Below are positions 1 to 8,407 of a DNA stretch of 28,157 nucleotides, piece by piece. The DNA comes from Clostridia bacterium. Lineage in GTDB: Bacteria > Bacillota > Clostridia > Christensenellales > Borkfalkiaceae. The translations under genes and the position numbers were made by a program. The DNA is taken from the NCBI GenBank assembly GCA_900767195.1, contig CAAFYG010000102.1, forward strand, positions 1-28,157, in the 5' to 3' direction. Under the pieces are notes generated by a model. The model saw only the letters and a list, made by a program, of their open reading frames with translations, made no database searches and was not told the DNA's origin. Numbering within the stretch: position 1 is the stretch's first letter; the number at the start of each line of letters is the position of its first letter.

Positions 1-45
1 CGACCTCATTCAACTCAAATCTTCTGATTTGATGTCAGTATGTGC

Positions 46-72
46 CGAATCTTTGCGATTCGTTTTATTTTT
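46..72 (+). terminator. possible rho-independent terminator
   Basis: CGAATC and GATTCG form a 6-bp stem with a 5-nt loop, followed on the plus strand by TTTTATTTTT. It would end a plus-strand transcript entering from outside the window. The stem is short and AT-rich, so the call is weak. Confidence 0.3.
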
Positions 73-82
73 CCAAAAAGTT

Positions 83-1516
83 TTAATTTTTTTTCGGTTT
101 TTCAAAAACGATTTTCGCGGCGGAAAGCTCTTTAAATCGCTCGTTTGCACGGCGAAACAATTCCGCAAATTTTTCCTTTCCGATCTTCCCCGCCGCTATG
201 CGCGCCTCCGCAAGTCCGCCGATCGTTTTAAGACGCGGATTCCACACGCTGTCCTTTACTTCGAAGAAATCGCCGAAAATTTCTTTAAACGCCTTGCGCG
301 CCACCGGATTTTGCCTGATTTCGCTCACAAAGCTTTCTTCCGTGTACGGCTCGCAGGCAAGCTCTTCGCTTGCTCTTTCAAAAGCGTGCCTGCCGCTTTC
401 TGCCCTTACGGCTTGCTCGCCCGGCAAGATCACTTCCGCCATAACGCCCGCGGGGATTTCGATCTCGTACACGATTTTGCCGTTTTTCCGGCGATACCCC
501 GATACGATTTTTCCGTTTACGCTCTCGTATTCCGCGCGCAAACCGGGCAGTCCTTTGGCGGGGTGCGGCGCAATGCGCACCTTTTTAAACCCCGGCGCGG
601 CAGCTTCGATCCCCGCGATCCGCCGGTATACAAACTCTTCGAACGCCCCGTATGCATAGTGATTATAGCTGTTCATTCCGTCCGGATTCGGCTTACCGTC
701 CGGCGTTAAAGAATCCCAGCGTTCCCATATCGTGGTCGCGCCCATGTCCGCTTCGTACAGCCATCCGGGATACGCGTTATTCAGAAGCACCCGCCGCGCC
801 GTTTCGAAATATCCGTTGTCGCTCAGCGCGAAAAGCAGGTACGCCGTGCCGATAAACCCCGTGGATATGCGATATTTGCGCAAAATCACGCCGTCGTTCA
901 GTCGTTTTGCAAGTTCTTCGCGCGCGCTTTCGGGCGCAATACCGAATTGCAGCGCGATCACCTGCGCCGTGACGGTATCGAACGCGAGCCTGCCGCTTTT
1001 CGTAAAATACTCGCCGCGCATCTTTTTTAAAAGTTCCGCCGCTTTACGCCTGTAAATTTTCGTTTCTTCCTCTTTACCGAGAATTTTCGCGCTTTTCGCC
1101 ACGATTTCAAGAGACTTCACCTGAAACGCGTTCGTAAGAAAATAGGTATCCGTTCTGCCGCACACGCCGTTGCCCACAAGATATTCCCCATCCAGCTCGA
1201 GCCAGTCGCCATACTCGTTGCCGCGCGCCACAAGTCCGTTTTTCATCGTGTTTTCGCGTGCGGAAATAAACTTCTTCATCGCTTCGAAATTTTCGGAAAG
1301 AAAGCTTTCGTCGCCGTACATTTCGTACAGCTTCCACGGCACGAACGTGATCGCGTCGCACCACATCGCCGACGTTTTTTTATCTTCGAGACAATCGGGC
1401 GCAACGTTCGCGATCTCACCCGTTTCTTTCTGCTCGTCGCGGCACGAGCCGAGCCATTTTTTCAGAATCTTGCGCACGTCGAAATTGTACGCCGCCGTGC
1501 GGCATGCTCGGCGCAA
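83..1516 (-). pseudogene. alpha-L-rhamnosidase (GH78), C-terminal fragment
   Basis: This is the C-terminal part of a GH78 alpha-L-rhamnosidase, which releases terminal rhamnose from plant or bacterial glycans. The frame holds the second half of the (alpha/alpha)6 barrel: CRTAAYNFDV near the start, GDWLELDG around residue 104, and TTIWERWD at 261-268, whose Glu265 matches the family's general base. A beta-sandwich and a helical tail follow (about 300-477). The usual N-terminal beta domains and the segment with the general acid (the GWTGDAQ region) are missing, and homology stops at about residue 5. Family members are commonly about 800-1000 residues; only 477 codons are present. The apparent start MRRA has no convincing ribosome site. 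It lies head to head with another truncated gene (1504-2058), so an inversion or deletion scar or an assembly join is likely. An active enzyme is not expected. Confidence 0.85.
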
Positions 1517-2058
1517 CCGAAGCGATTTCCATCAAAGACAATCCCTCGATGTTCTTTCTGCCGCAGCGCATGAAAGCGGAATGTTTATGGTTTAATACGG
1601 GCATGCTGGGATACATGTTTCCCCTGCCGCCGGACGCAAAAGATTTCAAAGCGTTTCACTCGCTTTCGTTTTCGTTCGAAGTGTGTTCGGAAGCGAATAA
1701 TTATAATATCAACTGGCCTTCGGACATCACGGTGAAAATCAACGGCAAAGAGATTCTCACGTTCACGTCGCCGGGGGATTTCGGCGGCTCGCGCGGGAAG
1801 TACACGCCCGCCTACTGGCCGGTTACCTGCACGCAGTACGGACTATTAAAAAACGTGGAAGTTTCGCGAAGCGGGGTCTATTTAAACGGCGAACAAGTGC
1901 CGTCCGAAATTGATTTCAACGCGCTTGAATTGCATAAGCAAAACACCGTGCTTTTTGAGATCGGCGTAAAAGAGGACGCCGTGCATCGCGGCGGCATCAA
2001 TTTATTCGGCAAAAATTTCGGCGATTTCAATCAGGCGATCATCATGACGTTGAAATAA
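1504..2058 (+). pseudogene. ArsR-like HTH regulator, C-terminal domain fragment
   Basis: The 184-residue frame resembles the C-terminal ligand-binding-like domain of a group of clostridial ArsR-type predicted transcriptional regulators (COG4189-like). The recognised pattern includes PLPPDAKDFKA, NINWPSDITVKING, TSPGDFGGSRGKY, TQYGLLK and the end GGINLFGKNFGDFNQ. The N-terminal winged-helix DNA-binding domain of about 100 residues that such proteins carry is absent, because the sequence upstream of about 1505 is the opposite-strand rhamnosidase remnant. The ATG at 1504 has no Shine-Dalgarno sequence, so it is probably not a real start. The assignment is from memory of the family pattern. The C-terminus is intact and ends in TAA. 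Confidence 0.65.
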
Positions 2059-2249
2059 TTGCCTGTCGGTCGTTTTTGCGTATCTGTTTGTATTTTCATC
2101 AAATCTTTCCGCGTAAAACTTTCTAAATCCGTTTGATATACCCGAAGTTTCAAAAAACAGCATCTTTTTTATGCCTTTTATTTATATTTCTTGATTATTT
2201 TCTCGCCCCCGATTTTATTATAGCTCCGTAAAAAATACGCTATCTCAAC

Positions 2250-2984
2250 TTATTTTCTCGGATCGTAATTCTCAAAAATAATATTTTGCGTAACATTTTT
2301 CACCCGTTTCTGCGTGGCGCGGTCACGCACCACCCATGTATAGCACGGCATCGTTCCGTACACGGAATTCCACAGCGGACTTCCGATTTTCGTCACCGCG
2401 TAATCGAAAAAATCCACCTTTCTCTTACCATTAAACAAGAATGATTCAACTAATTCTCTTCCCGCACCCGCGTAATCTTCCAAAGTATCATATTCCGACA
2501 AAAAGCCGATTGTAAATTCAGGCGCGTGATCCAAAAACCATTGCACGGAAAACGGATTAAACGACTTCACCACAAAATCACCTTTATACGACTTTAAAAT
2601 ATCGTAAACAAGCGGTTCTACACGTATCTCTTTTGTTGAGTACGTACGTTTTTTAATCTCGATCATCAGCCCCGTTTTACCTTCGCAAAGCTTTGCCGCC
2701 TCCGAAAATGTCGGAATACTCTCCCCCGTCTTGTCGTAGCGCACCTTGTTTTTTAAAAACTCGTACGAAATATCTTCCACAAATTCTTTGCAATTCGTCA
2801 GCCGTCCCATATTTGTATCGTGATACACCACCGCCACGTTATCGGAGGTAGGCTGCACGTCCAACTCTATATTAAAGCCGTGATCTATCGCGTTTTGAAA
2901 CGCGTTCAGGGTATTTTCGCTGATGGTATCCGTGTGATACCCGCGATGCGCTATAAATTTTTCATTCAACCATTTTTCAAACAT
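2250..2984 (-). CDS. glycerophosphodiester phosphodiesterase (GDPD, UgpQ-like)
   Basis: Predicted cytoplasmic phosphodiesterase that hydrolyses glycerophosphodiesters to glycerol-3-phosphate and an alcohol, using a divalent metal in a TIM barrel. Numbered from the TTG two codons upstream of the chosen start, the signature residues are His15-Arg16 (AHRGYH), ENT at 25-27, Glu42 and Asp44 (IELDVQ) and His57 (VVYHD), with a later IEIKK strand. There is no signal peptide or membrane segment, and about 245 residues is normal for short GDPDs. I chose the ATG at 2984 over the TTG at 2990, because the AAGGA site abuts the TTG but is well spaced for the ATG. It is the last gene of the minus-strand glycan operon, 68 bp after the 962-residue lipoprotein and separated from it by a strong hairpin. 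Being in this operon suggests the imported substrate carries glycerophosphoryl groups (inference). Confidence 0.9.
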   Translation of the reverse strand: MFEKWLNEKFIAHRGYHTDTISENTLNAFQNAIDHGFNIELDVQPTSDNVAVVYHDTNMGRLTNCKEFVEDISYEFLKNKVRYDKTGESIPTFSEAAKLCEGKTGLMIEIKKRTYSTKEIRVEPLVYDILKSYKGDFVVKSFNPFSVQWFLDHAPEFTIGFLSEYDTLEDYAGAGRELVESFLFNGKRKVDFFDYAVTKIGSPLWNSVYGTMPCYTWVVRDRATQKRVKNVTQNIIFENYDPRK

Positions 2985-3001
2985 ATTCAATCCTTTTCGT
3001 T

Positions 3002-3032
3002 GTCGCCGCGGCGCGTAATCCGCCGCGGCGAC
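3002..3032 (-). other. strong intra-operon hairpin
   Basis: GTCGCCGCGGCG (3002-3013) and CGCCGCGGCGAC (3021-3032) form a perfect 12-bp GC-rich stem with a 7-nt loop between the lipoprotein gene and the GDPD gene. It is not followed by a T-run on the minus strand, so it is more likely an mRNA processing or stability element, or a partial attenuator, than a full terminator. Confidence 0.7.
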
Positions 3033-3052
3033 GCCGAAATTTTCCGATCATT

Positions 3053-5941
3053 TTATTTCTTTACTCCGTATACGGAAGAAATGTAAAACTCCGTTCCCTC
3101 TGCGTACTTCGATCCCCAACCGTTATTGATAAACACCAGCGTAAGCGTGCTGAAATCGTCGATCGATTCCGCAGAAACTTCTATCGTTTTCCACTCGTTT
3201 TTAGCAAAATACTCTTTGCGCTTATCCACAAATCGGTTTGCCGCAACGTTAGCGTGCGTCTTATACAACGCATACCCCGTCGTCGTGCTCGTCGTTTTCA
3301 CACGAATATAAATCTTAGAATACTCCGAAAGATCTTTCGTTGCGCCGAGTGACAATCCGATCACATAACCGCTGTTCGCGGGAGCAACGATTTTCAAGCA
3401 GTTTTTCTCTAAGCCGTATGCGTCGTCGGCGGAAAGCGAATACGCCGATGCGGGCAAATCTTTCCAGTCCGTCGTCACCTTCACGTTCGCCGTCGTATCC
3501 GCGCCGAACGCGAAAAGTTCTTTATCTTTGTTCGGAGTAATCGCCGTCAGCCGAACCTCTTTCGAGCCTCTCACATACTCTCCGCGCATCGAGGCAATCA
3601 CTCTGTATTCACCCTCTTCCGTGAGGGTAAGGCTGCCGCCCATTGCCGAAGTCGCGCCGCTCGGCGAAATCACGGTATAATCGTATTCCGCATCCGGGTA
3701 ACTTGCCGAACTTGCAACAAATTTGCTCATATCCACCGTCGCGCCGGTCACATACGCCTTTTCCTTCTTGAATTGCGAAGAAATTTCAATGTCGTTTACG
3801 TACTTTCCGAGATACATTCCCGAGAAATGCACATACATTTTATCGGGGTTATTCCATACCGATGCCCACACGTCATTGTTGTTATTCGAGCTGAAATTGA
3901 TCGTCACGGTGCTCATTGCGCCGGTTATGTACGAAAGCGGTATAATCACCTCTTGCCACTCTTCGTTTTTAAGCGCTACGGGCTGCGCCGTTTCCGTAAT
4001 TCTCGTGCCGTTCACCGCCACGTTGTAGCAAAGCGGACGTTGCGCCTTCCAACTGTAAGCACGCATAAAGAAACGGATATATCCGTATTCGGAGAGATTC
4101 GTTCCCGAAGGCAGCGAAAGTCGCACGGTATAAGGCATAATCCATTCCAAAGGCGCGTCCTCAAACGTAAATTTCGTAGAACCGGCTTCGTTGCCGTACT
4201 TCACGTCCGTTACGTACGTAACGCCGTTTTTGGTTGTAACCGGAATATAACCGTCCGCCGAAGGCTTATTGTATTCAAGCGTCACTTGCTCTCTGCCCGC
4301 CGCAGTATCGAAATAGAACAGTCCGTTGGCTTTTTCGCGCAACAACGTGGAAGCTTTCACGTAGCGGAACGCATCGATCCCGTCCTTTTCTTCCTTCGTC
4401 AAAGTTTCATAGCTGCGCTTCAATTCCTCCGCCTTTTCTCCCATCGCCGAAATATCTTCTGCGGCAAGAATTTCTTCAATCAACCCTTCCACGTACGCCT
4501 TTGTCGCTTTCACCGATAATTCGTACGTCTTTTCTCCGCGGTAGCATTTGTCAGCGAATTTCGCCGTCACTCTGTACACCCCGAATCCGTCGGGCGTAAT
4601 TTTGCCGTCCGCCGGCACAATCTCCGATCCGTCGGGCGCGTAGTACGTATATTCGAACGTCGCGTCGGGAGCATCTGCGGAAGCCGCCGTAATTCTCGTC
4701 ACGTCCAATGTCTCGCCCGCATTTGCCGTGTGGTTGATTCCGTCGTCGGCAAAAGTAATATCCGTCACGGTTTTTGTAATATACACCGAAGAAATATACA
4801 CTTTGAAATCGGCGCATACCCCGTCGGAAACGTACGCGGGATCGTTGCCGAAATACAAAAATGTTTTGCTCCCCGCCGCAATCTCATCGTAATTTTCGAT
4901 AAACGTATCCAACGGCAAATTCAACGTCGCCCATTCCTTCAGCTTCGTCGCGTAAGAAAGTTGCTTTCCGCTCCATTTTTGGTATGCGTTTCTCGAAGCC
5001 GTATAATCAATGTAATATTCCACCGATACCGCGGTAAAACCATCCGCTTTCAGAGCCTCCGCTTCCGCTTTCGAAATTCTCGGCGCAAAAGAAAGTCCGG
5101 GGTATTTCACCGTGTTGCCTTTATCGTCCGCCGTCCGCAGCCACATCGCCGCTCTGCCCGCAACCGAGCCGTACCCTTTCTCTATCGGCGATAAATTGCT
5201 GTCGTTCCACACGGAAACGCACTCAAGCGCAAGCTCGTCCCCGAAGTCCTCCGCTTCTCCTTTCTTCGCCGCGGCGCGCACAACAAAATCAAGCGTTTTC
5301 GTCTCCGAATTTCCCGCCGCGTCTTTCGCTTCGATCAAAAGCGCGTATCTGCCTGCCTCGTCCACGGTAAACGCTTCCGCCACGTTCTCTTTTTTCACCT
5401 CGTCGCCTTTTTTCAAAGTCAGCTTATATATCGGCTCGGTATCGAGATCGTCCGTCACCGTCACTTCGGGCAACGCAATGCTCTCGCCCGTCACATACTG
5501 TTTTTTCATTCCCGTCGCCGAAATCACGGGCTTCGTTTCGTCCGCGGGCTTCACCACGGTCACTTTTTCTATCTTCTCTCCGCCCGCTTCCACCGTGTAA
5601 GTAATCGTATAATCCGACAGTTTCTCCACGTCGAATTTGCCGGACACCACCGTCACGTCCTCGCCGCCGTTTTTCACCGTATAGCTCACGGAATACACGT
5701 TGCCCTTGTTGTCCGTCACCACGTACACAGGCACGGAAAACGGCTTTCCGTAAGGCGCACTCAACGTTTCCGGCACTTCGAAGCCCGAAAGAACAAGCTT
5801 ATCGTCCGCAGGCTGTTCCTGATTGCCGTTCGGGTTGTTTGGAGGATTGTCATTCTTATTGCAAGCCCCCGCCGCCGCAAGCGACATCGCCGTTACCGCC
5901 AGAAATACCAACAGTTTCTTTTTTGTGCTTTTTGTTTTCAT
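3053..5941 (-). CDS. large Ig-like/jelly-roll lipoprotein, probable glycan-binding protein
   Basis: A 962-residue exported lipoprotein. The N-terminus is Lys-rich with a hydrophobic stretch and a lipobox-like AGAC with Cys27, followed by an Asn/Pro-rich linker. Modules judged by eye are: Ig-like about 50-132; Ig-like about 138-222 with the DAAGN pattern of bacterial Ig repeats; jelly-roll about 230-400; Ig-like about 400-480; a charged helical insert about 480-540; jelly-roll about 545-717; Ig-like about 720-800; jelly-roll about 805-960. The third and fourth Ig modules resemble each other (PDATFEYTYYAPDGSE versus PDAEYDYTVISPSGA), which suggests internal duplication. No catalytic motif is evident. 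It probably sits on the outer face of the membrane and presents glycans to the transporter or enzymes (inference). AAGGAG lies 7 nt before the start. It is the seventh gene of the operon, 88 bp after the TIM-barrel gene. Confidence 0.85.
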   Translation of the reverse strand: MKTKSTKKKLLVFLAVTAMSLAAAGACNKNDNPPNNPNGNQEQPADDKLVLSGFEVPETLSAPYGKPFSVPVYVVTDNKGNVYSVSYTVKNGGEDVTVVSGKFDVEKLSDYTITYTVEAGGEKIEKVTVVKPADETKPVISATGMKKQYVTGESIALPEVTVTDDLDTEPIYKLTLKKGDEVKKENVAEAFTVDEAGRYALLIEAKDAAGNSETKTLDFVVRAAAKKGEAEDFGDELALECVSVWNDSNLSPIEKGYGSVAGRAAMWLRTADDKGNTVKYPGLSFAPRISKAEAEALKADGFTAVSVEYYIDYTASRNAYQKWSGKQLSYATKLKEWATLNLPLDTFIENYDEIAAGSKTFLYFGNDPAYVSDGVCADFKVYISSVYITKTVTDITFADDGINHTANAGETLDVTRITAASADAPDATFEYTYYAPDGSEIVPADGKITPDGFGVYRVTAKFADKCYRGEKTYELSVKATKAYVEGLIEEILAAEDISAMGEKAEELKRSYETLTKEEKDGIDAFRYVKASTLLREKANGLFYFDTAAGREQVTLEYNKPSADGYIPVTTKNGVTYVTDVKYGNEAGSTKFTFEDAPLEWIMPYTVRLSLPSGTNLSEYGYIRFFMRAYSWKAQRPLCYNVAVNGTRITETAQPVALKNEEWQEVIIPLSYITGAMSTVTINFSSNNNNDVWASVWNNPDKMYVHFSGMYLGKYVNDIEISSQFKKEKAYVTGATVDMSKFVASSASYPDAEYDYTVISPSGATSAMGGSLTLTEEGEYRVIASMRGEYVRGSKEVRLTAITPNKDKELFAFGADTTANVKVTTDWKDLPASAYSLSADDAYGLEKNCLKIVAPANSGYVIGLSLGATKDLSEYSKIYIRVKTTSTTTGYALYKTHANVAANRFVDKRKEYFAKNEWKTIEVSAESIDDFSTLTLVFINNGWGSKYAEGTEFYISSVYGVKK

Positions 5942-5964
5942 ACATTTTCTCCTTATAATTTTTT

Positions 5965-5979
5965 CGGGAATAATTCCCG
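5965..5979. repeat. short inverted repeat upstream of lipoprotein gene
   Basis: CGGGAAT-A-ATTCCCG is a perfect 7-bp inverted repeat around one base, just upstream of the ribosome site of the 962-residue lipoprotein gene. On the minus strand it is followed by A-rich sequence, so it is not a terminator. It could be a small operator or an mRNA hairpin. Confidence 0.4.
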
Positions 5980-6029
5980 TACTTTAACGTACCTTCGCCC
6001 GTTTACAAGGCGTCGTTTTCTCGCTCCGC

Positions 6030-7178
6030 TCACTCTTTCACGATATGCGTTCCGCCGCAATTCAACCAAATATGATAATTTTTTTCGGGATGATTTTTAA
6101 ATTTGATAAAGAACACCTCCGGGTAATTCTGATCGTTGTTTACCAAAAGATATGCCCGCTTTCCGTTCTTTTCAAAGGCGGAAAGAATGCCGTTTTGTCC
6201 GTGATCGGCATAGGCGTACACCTCCGCCGATTCTTCCAAAGCGGGCGTACCTCCGTAGCATTTGCCGATATGCCGCGCTCCCGTAAATTCATACCCCTCC
6301 AACGGTTTAACCGCCTTATCGAGAAATTCTCTCGTCTGCCGTACAAGACTCTCGAAAATCGGCGTCCTCTCGCCGTAAATATTCACAGGATACTCGTAGT
6401 ATTCGTCGGCAAACCGGTGTTGATTGATAAAAAACCACTGTATCCCGTTCGCTCCATGCGCAAAACTTGTGGAAAGCTGCCATCTGATGTCTGCTTCCGT
6501 CGGCGTTCGGTACATCCAATGCCCCACCGATAAAAGCGAAACGAAATAAGGCAGTTTCGCCTTCTCTGCCGCGCTTTTAAAGCAGTTGAGGTCGGCGAAA
6601 TATTTGTCTATGCCCGTTTCCTTAAACCCTTTTTCGTAATCGCGGGCATGTAAGCACGAATAACGGTCGTTCGCAATCACGGCGAGACGGTTTTTCGCAA
6701 ATTCGGCAATCACGTCCGCATAGTTTTCGCGACTGCCGTACTCAGCCGCGCGCGAATCGCACCAACTGAAATTCACAAAGCCGATTTTTTTCGTCAGTTT
6801 TTTAAAAATATCCAACGCTTCGCCCACGTATTTCAGTTCGGCCTGATTCGGCTCGTCGCAAATCAAAAAACCTTTTACGTTTTCGTACTTTTCAAAGTCG
6901 GAAAGAGCCGCCCGCACGTCCGCTTCGTAGCCGGATTTTCCCTTTTGCTTGTAATTCGTATAGAACACACGCATATCGTACACCAACATGCCTATCTTCG
7001 CGCGCCGCGCCTCGGCAATCAACTTTTGCGTAATTTTCACTTGCTTTTTGCTGCCGTCGCACACCAACGAACACCCTAAAGTCACACGCAAATCCTGCCA
7101 TTCTTGCACAAGCTTTTTCACGGGAAAAGGATATTTATCCGCTCGGATATAATTCCACAGAGAAATTTGAAATTCCAT
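6030..7178 (-). CDS. TIM-barrel glycoside hydrolase-like protein
   Basis: A 382-residue protein without signal peptide or membrane segments, so probably cytoplasmic. Features of a glycoside-hydrolase-like (beta/alpha)8 barrel are visible: alternating strands and helices, GFLICDEPN with Asp108-Glu109 at a likely strand-4 end (a typical place for the acid/base residue), then FVNFSWCD, and aromatic-rich NGIQWFFINQHRF further on. The last part (about 300-382) looks like a small C-terminal beta domain, as in GH42/GH35-type hydrolases. I cannot name the family or substrate. It starts 14 bp after the stop of the upstream lipoprotein gene, with AGGCGG as a weak ribosome site, so the two are surely cotranscribed. 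A role in breaking down the imported sugar is inferred from the operon. Confidence 0.7.
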   Translation of the reverse strand: MEFQISLWNYIRADKYPFPVKKLVQEWQDLRVTLGCSLVCDGSKKQVKITQKLIAEARRAKIGMLVYDMRVFYTNYKQKGKSGYEADVRAALSDFEKYENVKGFLICDEPNQAELKYVGEALDIFKKLTKKIGFVNFSWCDSRAAEYGSRENYADVIAEFAKNRLAVIANDRYSCLHARDYEKGFKETGIDKYFADLNCFKSAAEKAKLPYFVSLLSVGHWMYRTPTEADIRWQLSTSFAHGANGIQWFFINQHRFADEYYEYPVNIYGERTPIFESLVRQTREFLDKAVKPLEGYEFTGARHIGKCYGGTPALEESAEVYAYADHGQNGILSAFEKNGKRAYLLVNNDQNYPEVFFIKFKNHPEKNYHIWLNCGGTHIVKE

Positions 7179-7192
7179 AACTTTTCCGCCTT

Positions 7193-8398
7193 TTAATCGC
7201 AGATTTCAAACGAATCGAAATAGAGCACGCGATCCTCCGTCAACGAATTGATTTCCCAGTTGATGTTAATTTCGCCGGCGTTGCCCGTGGTCATCGCCGC
7301 CGCGCCGCCCGAAAGATCGCTCATTTTAATGCGTACGTTATGCCATTCGCCCGCATTCACGTACACTTGCGTGTTTTTGTAATACGTAATGCCGCCGTAA
7401 TCGTAAAATTCAAGAAACAACCGTTGCCTCGACGTACCCGAATTGTATACCCAAAACGAAAAATATTTCTCATCGCTATATTCTCCGAGCCCCACCGAAT
7501 TGACAAATTTTTTATTGAAACTAAAGCCCGTGTAAGTATACGTGGTAAAAGAACCGTCGTTTTTCGGCATCGTCACCTTCAACGATTTTCCTTTCTTTGC
7601 ATAGCGCGCGTCCGAATTGATCTCCAACTTCGGCGCAAACGCGGGATAGCGCACGTTGGGAATCAGCACGTATTCCTGGTACAGCTTGTCAAACGAGCAC
7701 ACTTCGTTTTCACTCACGGAAGTATCCAAAGGCGAAAACTCTTTTTCGGATTCATACACGCGCAAATCGTCGAAATACAGCGTAGGAACGCCGCTTTCGC
7801 GGTAATCGAACACATACAAAACGCCTTTACAATCGTACACGTCGTACGAAATATCCAAAATCTGCGGATCTATCATATACGCAATCACGTTCCACCCGCT
7901 ATTTAAGGTAAACCTCTGCTCGTTGGCACAATGCCCGCCGAAAAACTGCGTTTGCATTTTCATATTCACCGCGCTTTCCGAATCGTTGTAAATCTGCGTG
8001 GTAAACATTTTCACGCGGGAAATATCCCCAAAGTCCTCGCCCGTCGATTCTATTTTCAACGGCTGTTTCAAAGTGGGCGCGTATTTTCTCTCCGAAGCGC
8101 ACCCCTCGGGTACGACTTTCAACGAACCTTTTCCCGAACGCACGTACCGCGAATCGGTGTTCAGCGATACCTTTCCGAAATAATTGAGCAGCATCATCGG
8201 CTGCACGCCCGTAGCATAATCCTCGAAGTCGTTCACCACGCGGTAGCCTTTCGCCGTTACTCCGCTTTGCGCGCCTCCGCCCGCCGTGCCAAAGCCGCCG
8301 CCCGAGTTTTCCGAATTATCCGTGCCTCCCGCGGCGCACCCGGCGCATACGACCGCCGCAAACGCCGCGGCAAAACTACAAAACGCTTTTTTCATCAT
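7193..8398 (-). CDS. lipoprotein with two jelly-roll (carbohydrate-binding-like) modules
   Basis: A 401-residue exported lipoprotein: MMKKAF start, hydrophobic segment, lipobox CAGC with lipidated Cys21, then a Gly/Ser-rich linker to about residue 48. Two similar beta-sandwich modules follow (about 52-215 and about 225-401). Each opens with a phrase like NDFEDYATG or SFDKLYQEY and ends with a pattern like LYFDDLRVYE or LYFDSFEICD, as in carbohydrate-binding modules associated with family 4/9/22-type folds. No catalytic residues are recognised. AAGGAGGG lies just before two adjacent ATGs (8398 and 8395); either could start. The gene begins only 9 bp after the GH123-like gene ends, so it is tightly coupled to it. 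Likely role: binding of the glycan at the cell surface. Confidence 0.8.
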   Translation of the reverse strand: MMKKAFCSFAAAFAAVVCAGCAAGGTDNSENSGGGFGTAGGGAQSGVTAKGYRVVNDFEDYATGVQPMMLLNYFGKVSLNTDSRYVRSGKGSLKVVPEGCASERKYAPTLKQPLKIESTGEDFGDISRVKMFTTQIYNDSESAVNMKMQTQFFGGHCANEQRFTLNSGWNVIAYMIDPQILDISYDVYDCKGVLYVFDYRESGVPTLYFDDLRVYESEKEFSPLDTSVSENEVCSFDKLYQEYVLIPNVRYPAFAPKLEINSDARYAKKGKSLKVTMPKNDGSFTTYTYTGFSFNKKFVNSVGLGEYSDEKYFSFWVYNSGTSRQRLFLEFYDYGGITYYKNTQVYVNAGEWHNVRIKMSDLSGGAAAMTTGNAGEININWEINSLTEDRVLYFDSFEICD

Positions 8399-8407
8399 CG
8401 TCCCTCC

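Noticed and set aside
4551..5194. Long antisense frames within the large lipoprotein and other genes
   Set aside because: Arg-rich shadow translations opposite well-supported coding regions, typical of GC-biased codon positions.
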